A stretch of 64,000 bases of DNA from Micromonospora parva. GTDB taxonomy: Bacteria > Actinomycetota > Actinomycetes > Mycobacteriales > Micromonosporaceae. A program made the position numbers and the translations under genes. The notes beneath the pieces are model-generated. The model made no database searches, was not told the DNA's origin, and saw only the letters and a list, made by a program, of their open reading frames with translations. Where the stretch lies: NCBI RefSeq assembly GCF_000718515.1, contig NZ_JNZS01000008.1, positions 186,001 through 250,000 of the forward strand. Direction: 5' to 3'. Of the stretch, positions 50,032 through 62,006 are shown in pieces. The number at the start of each line of letters is the position of its first letter. The first letter of the stretch is position 1.

Positions 50032-51153
50032 TTACGCACCGTCGTTAGCGAGCTGTCGCTGCTTACGCCAACGGATGCCCGCCTCGATGAAACCGTCCAA
50101 CTCGCCGTCGAAGACCGCGCTCGGATTGCCGGTCTCCTGCTCAGTTCGGAGATCCTTCACCATCTGATAGGGGTGCAGGACGTACGAGCGCATCTGGTCA
50201 CCCCACGAGCCCGCCGCGTTCTCCTTGAGCCCTTCGAGCTTGGCCTGCTCCTCCTGGCGCTTGCGCTCCAGCAGCCGAGCCTGGAGCACCCGCAGCGCGG
50301 AGGCCTTGTTCTGCAGCTGGGACTTCTCGTTCTGGCAGGTCACCACGATGCCGGTCGGGATGTGCGTCAGCCGCACCGCCGAGTCGGTGGTGTTGACGCT
50401 CTGCCCACCCGGGCCGGAGGAGCGGTAGACGTCGACGCGTACCTCGTTCTCCGGGATGTCGATGTGGTCGGTCTGCTCGGTGACCGGCAGGACCTCGACC
50501 CCCGCGAAGCTGGTCTGCCGACGCCCCTGGTTGTCGAACGGGCTGATCCGGACCAGCCGGTGCGTGCCCGACTCGACACTGAGCGTGCCGTACGCGTACG
50601 GCACCTTGACCGCGAAGGTGGCCGACTTCAGACCCGCCTCCTCGGCGTACGAGGTCTCGTAGACCTCGGTCGGGTAGCCGTGCCGCTCCGCCCAGCGCAG
50701 GTACATCCGCAGCAGCATCTCGGCGAAGTCCGCGGCGTCCACACCACCGGCGCCGGCCCGGATGGCGACGAGTGCCTCCCGGGAGTCGTACTCGCCGGAG
50801 AGCAGGGTGCGGACCTCCATCTCCTGGATGGCCTTGGTCAACCCGGTGATCTCCGACTCGACCTCGGTCAACACGCCCGGGTCGGACTCGGCCTCGGCCA
50901 GCTCCAGCAGCACCTGGGCGTCGTCGAGCTGGGAGCGCAGGCTGCCCAGCTTGCTGATCTCGCCGTTGACGTACGACAGCTGCGAGGTCACCTGCTGGGC
51001 CTTGGCCTGGTCGTCCCACAGGTCGGGGGCGGACGCCTCCTGCTCAAGGCGGGCCTTGTCCTCGTGGAGCCGGTCGAGGTTGAGGACGGCCTCGATGTTT
51101 CGCAGGGTCGCGTCGAGTTCCTTGAGCTGTTCGGCGTAATCGGCAGCGGTCAC
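50032..51153 (-). CDS. prfB: Peptide chain release factor 2
   Basis: A 373-residue class I release factor. The SPF tripeptide that reads UGA/UAA is in [12 protein letters not shown], and the catalytic GGQ in [10 protein letters not shown]. Its length is typical. The frame is uninterrupted from the start, so the programmed +1 frameshift that controls prfB in E. coli is absent, as is usual in actinobacteria. GTG 51153 follows a TACGCT box by 8 bases; TTG 51162 is less likely. Confidence 0.95.
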   Translation of the reverse strand: MTAADYAEQLKELDATLRNIEAVLNLDRLHEDKARLEQEASAPDLWDDQAKAQQVTSQLSYVNGEISKLGSLRSQLDDAQVLLELAEAESDPGVLTEVESEITGLTKAIQEMEVRTLLSGEYDSREALVAIRAGAGGVDAADFAEMLLRMYLRWAERHGYPTEVYETSYAEEAGLKSATFAVKVPYAYGTLSVESGTHRLVRISPFDNQGRRQTSFAGVEVLPVTEQTDHIDIPENEVRVDVYRSSGPGGQSVNTTDSAVRLTHIPTGIVVTCQNEKSQLQNKASALRVLQARLLERKRQEEQAKLEGLKENAAGSWGDQMRSYVLHPYQMVKDLRTEQETGNPSAVFDGELDGFIEAGIRWRKQRQLANDGA

Positions 51154-51161
51154 GACAGACA

Positions 51162-51167
51162 AGCGTA
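51162..51167 (-). promoter_or_regulatory. -10 box of leaderless promoter for prfB
   Basis: TACGCT lies 8 bases before GTG 51153. Confidence 0.5.
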
Positions 51168-51274
51168 CTGCGCGGGCGAGGGGTGAGCTTGCGAGCCCCG
51201 CGGAGCAGCGTCAAATCGGGGGTACGCCCCCGGGCTCACGGCAGCCCGTTGCCGGTGCGCGAACCAGCCGATCG

Positions 51275-51790
51275 TCACCCGACGGGGGCGGACTTCAGCC
51301 ACGAGAGGGCAGCCCGGTGGTAGGCGACCGCGAACTCCAGCGCGCTGGCGTCGTACGTCTCGCCGTCCCGTTTGGCGTTCTTCACCTGCTCCCGCACCTG
51401 GGCGAGGGCCTCGGTGTGGTATTCGTTGGCCGAGGCGTACAGGCTCTTCAGCTGGCTGGCGGAGTGCAGGTTGCCGAAGGCCATCCGCAGCGCTATCGGG
51501 TTGCGGATGGTGTCCCGCCCCGGGTTCTCCGCGAGCCAGCGGGAAAACGTCCGTTTTCCGCTGGCGGTCAGCGCGTACGGCTGGCTCATCCGCGGCCCCG
51601 GCTTGCCGAGCCGCACAAAACCCCGCTCAGCCAGCACCGGCAACTCGCGGTACACCTGACTGCGGGTCATCGACCAGTACGGCGCCAGACGGCGCTCAGC
51701 GGCGGCCATCAACTGACCGCCTGTCATCGGGCCCTCGTGGAGGAGGCCGAGCAGGGCCGCCGCCGTAGGGTTGACTCCGGAATCCGCCAT
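51275..51790 (-). CDS. PadR-family transcriptional regulator
   Basis: A 171-residue regulator. The N-terminal winged helix reads AALLGLLHEGPMTGGQLMAA, YWSMTRSQVYRELPVLAERGF and YALTASGKRTFSRWLAE, matching PadR. The C-terminal 75 residues form the helical dimerisation domain. PadR proteins repress phenolic-acid or multidrug genes; no such target is adjacent. ATG 51790 was chosen since the domain begins just after it. Confidence 0.9.
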   Translation of the reverse strand: MADSGVNPTAAALLGLLHEGPMTGGQLMAAAERRLAPYWSMTRSQVYRELPVLAERGFVRLGKPGPRMSQPYALTASGKRTFSRWLAENPGRDTIRNPIALRMAFGNLHSASQLKSLYASANEYHTEALAQVREQVKNAKRDGETYDASALEFAVAYHRAALSWLKSAPVG

Positions 51791-51966
51791 GCCCACTACG
51801 CTGCCACTTTGCGCACGCGGCGTCCAGGATTTGCCGGTTTGCCACCCAACAGGACTTCCTAAGTGCACTGTCGGCGGCAGACTGTCCGTTGAGGACTATC
51901 GATGGATTGGCCATTCCGGGCGTCCGCCGGCGGCGCTCACGCACGCCGCCGGCGGGTCGTCGCCGG

Positions 51967-53595
51967 TCAGCCCATGTGGGGGTACGTGTGGTCGGTCGGC
52001 GGCACGAAGGTCTCCTTGATCGTCCGCGGGGAGACCCAGCGGACCAGGTTCAGCCAGGAGCCGGCCTTGTCGTTGGTGCCGCTGGCGCGGGCGCCACCGA
52101 AGGGCTGCTGCCCGACCACCGCGCCGGTCGGCTTGTCGTTGATGTAGAAGTTGCCGGCCGCGTAGCGCATGCGCTCGCCGACCGACTCGACGACCCGCCG
52201 GTCGGTGGCGAACACCGAGCCGGTCAGCGCGTACGGGGCGATCGACTCGGCCTGCGCCACCACCTCGTCGAACCGGGCGTCGTCGAACACGTGCACGCCC
52301 AGGATCGGCCCGAAGTACTCGGTCGTGAAGGTCTCGTGGGCGGCGTCGCCGCACTCGAAGAGCGTCGGGCGCACGAAGTAGCCGACCGAGTCGTCGGCGG
52401 TGCCACCGGCCAGCACCCGGCAGCTGTCGTCACCGGCGATCAGTTCCAGCGCGGCGGTGTGCCGGGCGAACGCCTTGTCGTCGATCACGGCGCCGCCGAA
52501 GTTGCTGAAGTCGACCACGTCACCGTAGGTCAGCGAGTCGGCGGTGGCGGCCAGCCGGTCCCGCAGCCCACCCTCCCAGATCGAGCGCGGCACGTATGCC
52601 CGCGACGCCGCCGAGCACTTCTGGCCCTGGTACTCGTACGCGCCGCGGATCAGCGCGGTGTGCAGAGCGTCCACGTCGGCGCTGGTGTGCGCGACGACGA
52701 AGTCCTTACCGCCGGTCTCACCGACCAGGCGCGGGTAGCCCCGGTACCGGGCGATGTTGTCGCCGACGGTCCGCCACAACTGCTGGAAGACCTTCGTCGA
52801 GCCGGTGAAGTGGATGCCGGCCAGATCCGGGTCGGCGAGCACCACATCGGAGACCTCCTCGCCCCGGCCGGTGACCATGTTGATCACACCGGGCGGCAGG
52901 CCGGCCGCCTCGAACAGCCGCATGGTGAAGTGCGCGGCGAACTGCTGGGTCGGGCCCGGCTTCCAGACCACCGTGTTGCCCAGCAGGGCCGGCGCCGACG
53001 GCAGATTGCCGGCGATGGCGGTGAAGTTGAACGGGGTGACCGCGTAGACGAAGCCCTCCAGCGGGCGGTGGTCGAAGCGGTTCCAGACGCCGGGCGAGGA
53101 CGCCGGCTGCTCCTCCATCAGGCGACGCGCGAAGTGCACGTTGAACCGCAGGAAGTCGATGAACTCGCAGGCCGCGTCGATCTCCGCCTGGATCGCGGTC
53201 TTCGACTGGCCGAGCATGGTGGCGGCGTTGAGGGTGTCGCGCCACGGACCGGCGAGCAGCTCGGCGGCGCGCAGGAAGATCGCGGCGCGCTCCTCGAAGG
53301 GCAGCGCCCGCCACATCGGCGCGGCATCCTTTGCCGCCTTCACGGCGGCGCGGGCGTCATCGTGGGTGGCGTGCGCTGTCACACCCAACACGTGGGCGTG
53401 CTTGTGCGGCTGCACCACGTTGATCGGGTCGCCGCCGGCCATCCGCTGCTCACCGCCGATGGTCATCGGCAGGTCGATGCGCTCGGCGGCGAGCTCGGTC
53501 AGCCGCCGCTGGAGCCGGTCCCGGTCGGGGCTGCCCGGCTCGTAGTTGCGAACCGGCTCGTTGCGCGGCTCGGGTACGGAGAACACGGCATCCAT
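51967..53595 (-). CDS. pruA: L-glutamate gamma-semialdehyde dehydrogenase (P5C dehydrogenase)
   Basis: A 542-residue aldehyde dehydrogenase of the RocA/PutA-C group. The N-terminus PEPRNEPVRNYEPGS matches P5C dehydrogenases. The catalytic Cys lies in YQGQKCSAASRAYVP and the general base Glu in LVGETGGKDFVV; the NAD site is FTGSTKVFQQL. It oxidises glutamate semialdehyde to glutamate in proline degradation. The partner proline dehydrogenase (putA/prodh) is not next to it. ATG 53595 has AGGAG 5 bases upstream. Confidence 0.93.
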   Translation of the reverse strand: MDAVFSVPEPRNEPVRNYEPGSPDRDRLQRRLTELAAERIDLPMTIGGEQRMAGGDPINVVQPHKHAHVLGVTAHATHDDARAAVKAAKDAAPMWRALPFEERAAIFLRAAELLAGPWRDTLNAATMLGQSKTAIQAEIDAACEFIDFLRFNVHFARRLMEEQPASSPGVWNRFDHRPLEGFVYAVTPFNFTAIAGNLPSAPALLGNTVVWKPGPTQQFAAHFTMRLFEAAGLPPGVINMVTGRGEEVSDVVLADPDLAGIHFTGSTKVFQQLWRTVGDNIARYRGYPRLVGETGGKDFVVAHTSADVDALHTALIRGAYEYQGQKCSAASRAYVPRSIWEGGLRDRLAATADSLTYGDVVDFSNFGGAVIDDKAFARHTAALELIAGDDSCRVLAGGTADDSVGYFVRPTLFECGDAAHETFTTEYFGPILGVHVFDDARFDEVVAQAESIAPYALTGSVFATDRRVVESVGERMRYAAGNFYINDKPTGAVVGQQPFGGARASGTNDKAGSWLNLVRWVSPRTIKETFVPPTDHTYPHMG

Positions 53596-53886
53596 CAGGG
53601 CTCCTGGCGATCTCGACAGCAGTGGCGAAACCGGACCCGCGGGCGCCGACCGGACGGCCGGACACCGGACGCCACACGAGAGGCCGAGCAGCGGCGGGAC
53701 CTCCCGTGATTCTTCCACGACGGGCCGCGCGACCCACCTCGGCCACCGCCCTGCGCCAAGGACCGCAGCACCCCTCCTCCCCTTACCGACTGGTCTCGAT
53801 CCATCCCGCTGTCCCGGGGCGACAGGCAGCCCAGCGGGCCCGCGTACCCTGAATGGTCGGTGACCTGCCGCCTCGAAGGGGAGACG

Positions 53887-55005
53887 ATGACCAAGCAGCC
53901 CGGCCGCCCCCCGGCCGCCGAGTCGGACGAGCCGGCGGTCAACGCGGGCACTCGGCCGCTGCCCGCCCCCGGCGCCACTGTGCTCGCGCTGCTGGCGCTC
54001 GGCTGGCTGGCCGCCATGCTCTGGTCCACCCGGGAGGCCATCACCTCGGCGGCGGCCGGCGTCACCGCGATCAGCCTCTCCGCGTTCGCCCTACCCGGCG
54101 TGATCTCGGCCGCGCTGGTGGCCGGGGCCGCCGTCGCGCTGGCCGGTGGCAACCTGCTGGCCCGCCGGTACGGCGACTGGGCCACCCTGCGCTTCGCTGG
54201 CGCGATCGGCGGCGGAATGCTGGTCGGGCTCGCCGCCGCGGTGGCCATCAACCTCACCTACTTCGACACGTCCACCACCAACGTGATCGCCGGCACGACC
54301 GCGGCAGCGGCGATCATCGGGGGCGCGCTGGCCGCCGCGCGAACCGCCCCGGCGATCGGTGCCGTGGTCACCGCCGCGCTGGGCACCCTGATCTTCGTGG
54401 TCGCGTTCAGCCGCGCCCGCGACCCGCTGTTCGACCTCTTTGGCGCCGGCGACAGCCAGGAATCGTTGATCAGCGCGGCCAAGTGGGTGTCCCGCACAGA
54501 ATCGCTCGTCGCCGGGCTCCTGGCCGGCCTCCTGGCCTTCGGCTACCTGACCTGGGCACGACGTCGAGCCGTCCGCCGCGATCCCGACGCCCCGGCGCTG
54601 CGCTGGCCCGCGTACCTGCTCGCCGGCGCCGGGCCGGGGCTCCTCCTGCTGCTCGCCGAGGTGATCATCCGGGTCGGCGGCCGGTCGCTGCTCGACCTCG
54701 CCAGCGCGCTCAGTGAGGCGGACGCGGTGGCGCAGACCTCACTCGGCACCTCCCGGGTGGACAACGGCATCTGGGTGCTGTTCGTGGGGGCGCTGACCGC
54801 GCTCATCGCGTTCGGCCGCACGCTCAGCCCCGCCCACAGCGACGACGACGAACCAGCCGACAGCCCAAGGCCGGTCCCGGACCAGGCCGACCCCGAGGAC
54901 GACAAGCCGGGCTACGCCAAGGCGTACGACGCGGACCCGACCGAGACCTCCGACGACGCTCAGGCGGTCGACGCGGACCCGGCAAAGGCGGACCCAACTC
55001 GCTGA
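53887..55005 (+). CDS. Multi-pass membrane protein with acidic tail
   Basis: A 372-residue protein. It has about eight hydrophobic helices in residues 30-315, rich in Ala/Gly/Leu (ATVLALLALGWLAAMLW, ALVAGAAVALAGGNLLA, LAYLLAGAGPGLLLLL-like), and a hydrophilic, Asp/Glu/Pro-rich C-terminal tail of about 60 residues. No transporter motif was recognised. ATG 53887 is preceded by AAGGGGAG. It diverges from pruA, with about 290 bases between that hold no gene. The function is unknown. Confidence 0.75.
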   Translation: MTKQPGRPPAAESDEPAVNAGTRPLPAPGATVLALLALGWLAAMLWSTREAITSAAAGVTAISLSAFALPGVISAALVAGAAVALAGGNLLARRYGDWATLRFAGAIGGGMLVGLAAAVAINLTYFDTSTTNVIAGTTAAAAIIGGALAAARTAPAIGAVVTAALGTLIFVVAFSRARDPLFDLFGAGDSQESLISAAKWVSRTESLVAGLLAGLLAFGYLTWARRRAVRRDPDAPALRWPAYLLAGAGPGLLLLLAEVIIRVGGRSLLDLASALSEADAVAQTSLGTSRVDNGIWVLFVGALTALIAFGRTLSPAHSDDDEPADSPRPVPDQADPEDDKPGYAKAYDADPTETSDDAQAVDADPAKADPTR

Positions 55006-55102
55006 CCCGGCGTCGGGCCGGTGTCCGGCGGTCCCGGCCGGCGTTCGACGTCAGGCGGTCCCGGCCGGTGCGCGGTGTTCGACGGTCCCGGCCGGTGTCG
55101 GC

Positions 55103-55612
55103 TCAGGTGGCGGCGCGGAGCAGTTGGTCCAGCTCCGTCACGTCGTACCACTCCAGCTCGTGATCCTCGGCGCCGTCGACGGTAAACTGGGCGTCGGGGT
55201 CACCAGCCGCCGCCTCGGCCACCACGTCGGCCGCCGCGCCGATCTCCTCGACCGCGTCCGCGCCGTCCACGTGGATGGCCGCCACCGCGCCCACCGGCAC
55301 GGCACCGGTCAACGCCACAGTGCTGGAGCCCAACTCACCGTCGCCACGCCCGATCGCCCCCGACGGCAGGTCGACCGAGACGACGACGCGACGGCGGGGC
55401 GCGCTCGGGTCGGCCCGCAGCAGGTGCAGGGCGTCCTGCGCAGCCCGGGTGAACGCGACGTACTCCAACTCCTCCTCGTCGCCCTCCGCGTACCACTCGC
55501 GAAGCGCCGGGGTCACGGCGTGCGCCTGGTCGGCGGCGAGCCCCTCCTCACGCAGCCGAGCCAGCATCGGTACGGTCGCCGGCACGTACACCCGGACAAG
55601 CTCGTCGGTCAC
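55103..55612 (-). CDS. DUF6912-like protein
   Basis: A 169-residue actinobacterial protein: [20 protein letters not shown], then [40 protein letters not shown], and a terminal [12 protein letters not shown]. This matches the recalled pattern of DUF6912, a conserved family without known function. GTG 55612 was chosen because GGGGAG lies 7 bases upstream. It converges on the preceding membrane-protein gene. Confidence 0.8.
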   Translation of the reverse strand: MTDELVRVYVPATVPMLARLREEGLAADQAHAVTPALREWYAEGDEEELEYVAFTRAAQDALHLLRADPSAPRRRVVVSVDLPSGAIGRGDGELGSSTVALTGAVPVGAVAAIHVDGADAVEEIGAAADVVAEAAAGDPDAQFTVDGAEDHELEWYDVTELDQLLRAAT

Positions 55613-55827
55613 CGGTCGTCTCCCCGCGTCGTCCTCCACCGGCAGCCGCCGGCACGGGCGCAGATCATGCCGCACGCCGTGACCGTCATACACCTCGCCT
55701 CCGGCCGGAGGAAGCTCCCGCCCGGTGTGTCTCGCGCTGCCGGTCGGCCGCCGAACCGGGCCGGTGCTGGGCGGTCAGCGCTGTCGGTGGCAAACTGAGC
55801 CAAACGACATCAACACCGGGAGTTCCT

Positions 55828-56055
55828 GTGGAGCCGAGGTTCCTGCTGCTCTCCGACGTGGCTGCCGAGCTCAACGTGTCGGATTCGCAGGTCTACCACA
55901 TGGTGCGCAGCGGCGAACTGCCGGCGATCAAGATCGGCGGGCGCGGCCAGTGGCGCGTCGAGCGGACCCGCCTGGAAGAGTACATAACGCGCAAATACGA
56001 CGAAACTGCGGACTGGGTGCAGAGCAATCCGCTCATCGACAGGGACCCCGAGTAG
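55828..56055 (+). CDS. BldC/excisionase-like HTH protein
   Basis: A 75-residue MerR-like winged helix protein: LLSDVAAELNVSDSQVYHMV, SGELPAIKIGGRGQWRVERT and LEEYITRKYDET. It resembles BldC and excisionase-type DNA-binding proteins, which act as small regulators in actinobacteria. There is no integrase nearby, so a developmental or housekeeping role is more likely than excision. GTG 55828 has GGGAG 6 bases upstream. Confidence 0.88.
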   Translation: MEPRFLLLSDVAAELNVSDSQVYHMVRSGELPAIKIGGRGQWRVERTRLEEYITRKYDETADWVQSNPLIDRDPE

Positions 56056-56098
56056 CGGCCCAGCCCATCCGGTCGGGCCCGCCGGCCCGCCTGGCTGC

Positions 56099-56310
56099 CG
56101 CCCACGTCCCGACCAGACCGCCTGCCGCTCGCGCCGCGCTGGCCGAGCCGCCTGCCTGCCGCTCACGCCACGGCCGTGCCTGCCCGCCGCCCACGTCACG
56201 ACCAGCCCGCCAGCCGCTGGCGCCCCGCTGACCGAGTCACCTGCCTGCTGCTCGCGTCACGACCAGCCCGCCAGCCGCTCGCGCCGCGCCGGCCGAGTCA
56301 CCTGCAGCCC
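56099..56310. repeat. Imperfect GC-rich tandem repeat, about three copies of a 50-base core
   Basis: The core contains CACGTCACGACCAGCCCGCC followed by AGCCGCTCGCGCC and GGCCGAGTCACCTGC, seen near 56106, 56185 and 56252 with substitutions and length changes. No spacer structure is present. Confidence 0.55.
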
Positions 56311-56378
56311 ACGTCACGATCGACCCCTCAGCCAGCCCTTCGCCTGACGGCCGTGGGCGGTCCGGGCGTCCGACCTGG

Positions 56379-56459
56379 CTTGATCCACTCGGGTTTACGG
56401 AAGTCGGGGCATCGAGGCCGCCGCGATACCGCGGCATCAAGAAACTCGAGTGGATCAAG
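56379..56459. repeat. Interspersed inverted-repeat element, copy 1
   Basis: CTTGATCCACTCG at 56379 is mirrored by CGAGTGGATCAAG at 56447, extended inwards by GTTT/AAAC with one mismatch. Its left arm resembles that of the element at 57538 (TGATCCACTC, GGTTT, GGAA, TCGGG). Confidence 0.6.
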
Positions 56460-56570
56460 GGCCTTTGTTGGTCGTGGGTACCGGGAAGCCATTGACCGAG
56501 GCAGTTGTCTCGCTCAGAATCGAGCTTGTCGGAGGCAAACGAAGGCAAACGCAAGATCGAGGGGGCCATG

Positions 56571-57161
56571 ATGAGCGGAGCACGACCCGGTCCTTCCCGA
56601 CCACCCGTGCGACTGCGCCCCGTCCCGCCCTTCGACCCGCCGTACGTCGACGAGACCGACGGGGCGTACTGGCCAGCACCGACCGACGGTCAGCTCGCCC
56701 TCGACCTGTTCGCCTCCACCAGACCCCTCCCCCTCCGGCCGCCGGAACGCCGAACACCGCTGCGCCCGGTGCCCAACCGACCCGCCACCCATCCCGTCGC
56801 GTCGTTACCGCCGACGGCTGCTCCGGAGACCACCCGAGCGGCGCACCGCTTCGTCGGCACGTGCGTGGAGGTGGTCAACGGCTACCGCTCGCCGAACCAG
56901 GTGCGAGCGCTGCTCGACCCGGCCCGAGCAGCCGACCTGCTGACCGAACTCGCCCGCGCGTCCGGCCGGGCCGGGACAACCCGCCGTCGCACCGGCCGAC
57001 CACTGGTTCGGCTGCTACGCCTGCGAGTTTGCGAGCCCAGGGAGACCGCTGTGGAGGCGGCAGCCGTCCTCACCGGCGCCAGCGGCCGAAGTTGGGCGAT
57101 GGCAGTACGCCTGGAGCACCGTCGTGGCCGCTGGCTCTGCACCGCCCTACACGTGCTCTGA
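56571..57161 (+). CDS. Rv3235-family protein
   Basis: A 196-residue protein. The N-terminal 90 residues are Pro/Arg-rich and disordered; residues about 90-196 form a compact domain (HRFVGTCVEVVNGYRSPNQV, LLRLRVCEPRETAVEAAAVL, AMAVRLEHRRGRWLCTALHV) of the Rv3235 family. Members are found near secA in mycobacteria, which matches this location; their role is unknown. ATG 56571 was chosen because GAGGGGG lies 5 bases upstream. Confidence 0.82.
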   Translation: MSGARPGPSRPPVRLRPVPPFDPPYVDETDGAYWPAPTDGQLALDLFASTRPLPLRPPERRTPLRPVPNRPATHPVASLPPTAAPETTRAAHRFVGTCVEVVNGYRSPNQVRALLDPARAADLLTELARASGRAGTTRRRTGRPLVRLLRLRVCEPRETAVEAAAVLTGASGRSWAMAVRLEHRRGRWLCTALHVL

Positions 57162-57240
57162 CCACACTCCCGGCCCCAATCGATCACCTGGCCGCGCCCA
57201 GGACGGCTCCAACCCGTGCCCCGCCGGGCTAGGACGAGCC

Positions 57241-57379
57241 GGCCAAGCCAGGCAGGGCCGGGGCCAAGCCAGGCAGGGCCGGGGCCAAGCCAGGCAGGGC
57301 CGGGGCCAAGCCAGGCAGGGCCGGGGCCAAGCCACGGGGCCAAGCCAGGCAGGGCCGGGGCCAAGCCAGGCAGGGCCGG
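57241..57379. repeat. 21-bp tandem repeat, six full copies and one 13-base partial
   Basis: The unit begins GGCCAAGCCAGGCAGGGCC. Full copies start at 57241, 57262, 57283, 57304, 57338 and 57359; the copy at 57325 has lost 8 bases. The copies are identical or nearly so, implying recent expansion. Confidence 0.85.
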
Positions 57380-57391
57380 CCCGGCAGGACT

Positions 57392-57466
57392 AGGCCGGGC
57401 CGGGCCGAACAGGGCCGGGCCGAACAGGGCCGGGCCGAACAGGGCCGGGCCGAACAGGGCCGGGCC
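57392..57466. repeat. 15-bp tandem repeat, four copies
   Basis: The unit GAACAGGGCCGGGCC repeats with GAACA at 57407, 57422, 57437 and 57452. It follows the 21-bp array. Confidence 0.8.
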
Positions 57467-57537
57467 AGGGCCAGGGCGGACGGGGCCAGGGCAGGGTTAA
57501 GCCAGGCCAGGACCGAGCCAGGCCAGGGCCAGACCGG

Positions 57538-57616
57538 GTGATCCACTCCGGTTTCAGGAAATCGGGTTGTCCGGCTGTGGGTGATGGCCCGATTTTCATG
57601 AAGGCGAGGTGATCAC
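57538..57616. repeat. Interspersed inverted-repeat element, copy 2
   Basis: A 29-base left arm starting GTGATCCACTCCGGTTT is mirrored, with about nine mismatches, by 57588-57616. It is related to the element at 56379. Confidence 0.5.
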
Positions 57617-57758
57617 GGTGTGCGGGTGCGTGTCACCCGAGGAGGGCCGCCCAGGCAGGTGGTTTGTCGGGCCGGCGGGGCTGGCAGACACCGACGGGCC
57701 CCGGCCTGGTCGGCCGGGACCCGTCGGTCAGGGACTGTCGCTGCGCGGACGCTGTCGG

Positions 57759-60686
<2,928 letters not shown>

Positions 60687-60854
60687 GGATCAACGCTCCC
60701 CTAGACAGTCTCGAACCATCGTAGGCGCTCCATCGGCGCGATGGTCACTGGTGGCGGTGCTCGACCCCGCGGAACCCGACATAACTCGCGTCCTGCGCTC
60801 GCCCCAAACGTTATCCGGTTACGCCGTCGGCGAACGCTGCGGCAGGATGCACGA

Positions 60855-62006
60855 GTGGAGCCCGTGGAGATCATCGAGGACGGCGTGCTGCTGCGACCCT
60901 GGCGGGAGGCGGATGCCGAGGCCGTCCACCGAGCCTGCCAGGACCCCGACATTCAGCGCTGGACCACCGTACCGCGCCCATACCGGCCGGAACACGCGCA
61001 CGGATTTGTCACCGAGATGAGCCAGAAGTCCTGGGCCGAGGGCACCGGGGCACCGTTCGCGGTCTGCGACCCGGGCACCGGTGAGCTGCTGGGCGCCAAC
61101 GGCCTGATCTCCATCGACAAGGACGGTACCGGTGAGGTCGGCTACTGGACGGCACCGTGGGCGCGTGGTCGGGGCGTGATGGTCCGGGCCACCCGGGCGG
61201 TGGCCCGCTGGTCCTTCGACACCGTCGGCCTGCGTCGGCTCATCTGGCAGGCCGAGGTGGGCAACCACGCCTCCCGGCTGGTGGCCCTCCGAGCCGGTTT
61301 CCGGGTCGACGGCCGGTTGCGGATGGCCAACCCGGCGCTGGAGGGCGTGGCGGACGGCTGGATCGGTTCGCTGCTGCCTGGCGAGGTGCCCGCCGCCGGG
61401 TCGCCCGGGCCGGCCCAGCCGGGCACCCTCGCCGCCCGCCGGGCCGCCGTCTTCGGCCGCCCGCAGCCCGTTCTGTTCGCCACCACCGGGGCGGGCGAGC
61501 TGCGGCTGCGGCCCATGGAGGAGCGGGACCTGGGCGCCGTGGTGCGGACCTGCCGAGACCCGGAGTCGATCCGCTGGACCACGGTGCCGGACCCGTACGA
61601 CCACGCCGACGCGCTGTGGTACCAGGAGCACTGCCAGGCGCTGTGGGCCCGGGGCGACGCCGCCTGCTTCGTGATCGCCGACCAGGACGACAGCTACGCG
61701 GGCACCATCGACCTGCGGCTCTCCCCGACCGACCCGCTGCTGGCCGACGTGGGGTTCATGACCGCGCCCGACGCCCGTGGTCGCGGCTACATGACGGCCG
61801 CGCTGCTCGCGCTGAGTGCCTGGGGTTTCACCGCGCTGGGTCTGGCCCGGATCGAGTGGAAGGCGAACGTCGGCAACGACGCCTCCCGTCGGGTGGCGGA
61901 GAAGGCCGGCTTCTCGTTCGAGGGGACCGCCCGGGGTGCCGTACCGCACCGGGGCGAACGGGCCGACGTCTGGGTCGCCGCGCTGCTCGCCGAGGATCTG
62001 GCGTGA
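60855..62006 (+). CDS. Double GNAT-domain acetyltransferase
   Basis: A 383-residue protein with two RimJ/RimL-like GNAT domains. The first (about 1-170) has LLRPWREADAEAVHRACQDP and the CoA loop WARGRGVMVRATRA. The second (about 215-380) has LRLRPMEERDLGAVVRTCRD and DARGRGYMTAALLAL. The halves share a WTTVP segment and probably arose by duplication. Targets may be protein N-termini or aminoglycosides; they cannot be told from the sequence. GTG 60855 lies 6 bases after a CAGGAT box; the next gene overlaps its stop. Confidence 0.88.
   Translation: MEPVEIIEDGVLLRPWREADAEAVHRACQDPDIQRWTTVPRPYRPEHAHGFVTEMSQKSWAEGTGAPFAVCDPGTGELLGANGLISIDKDGTGEVGYWTAPWARGRGVMVRATRAVARWSFDTVGLRRLIWQAEVGNHASRLVALRAGFRVDGRLRMANPALEGVADGWIGSLLPGEVPAAGSPGPAQPGTLAARRAAVFGRPQPVLFATTGAGELRLRPMEERDLGAVVRTCRDPESIRWTTVPDPYDHADALWYQEHCQALWARGDAACFVIADQDDSYAGTIDLRLSPTDPLLADVGFMTAPDARGRGYMTAALLALSAWGFTALGLARIEWKANVGNDASRRVAEKAGFSFEGTARGAVPHRGERADVWVAALLAEDLA

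Larger units (their letters stand above)
56056..56570. other. Intergenic region with imperfect tandem and interspersed repeats
   Basis: No gene is supported. The left part (56099-56310) is an imperfect GC-rich tandem repeat and the right part (56379-56459) an inverted repeat related to another at 57538. The Rv3235-family gene starts at the end. Confidence 0.6.
57162..57758. other. Repeat-rich intergenic region between convergent genes
   Basis: No gene is supported; open frames here only translate repeats. Two tandem repeat blocks, an interspersed inverted repeat and about 140 bases after it fill the gap up to the secA stop. Confidence 0.65.

Noticed and set aside
50032..51153. Programmed frameshift in prfB
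   Set aside because: The frame is continuous from a leaderless GTG and no CTTTGA slip site is present near the start.
55828..56055. Excisionase of an integrated element
   Set aside because: No integrase, attachment-site repeat or phage genes lie nearby; BldC-like regulators have the same fold.
57216..57546. Short frames encoding S-Q-A-G-P-G or A-W-P-R-P-C repeats
   Set aside because: They simply translate the 21-bp and 15-bp tandem repeats on both strands and have no start signals.
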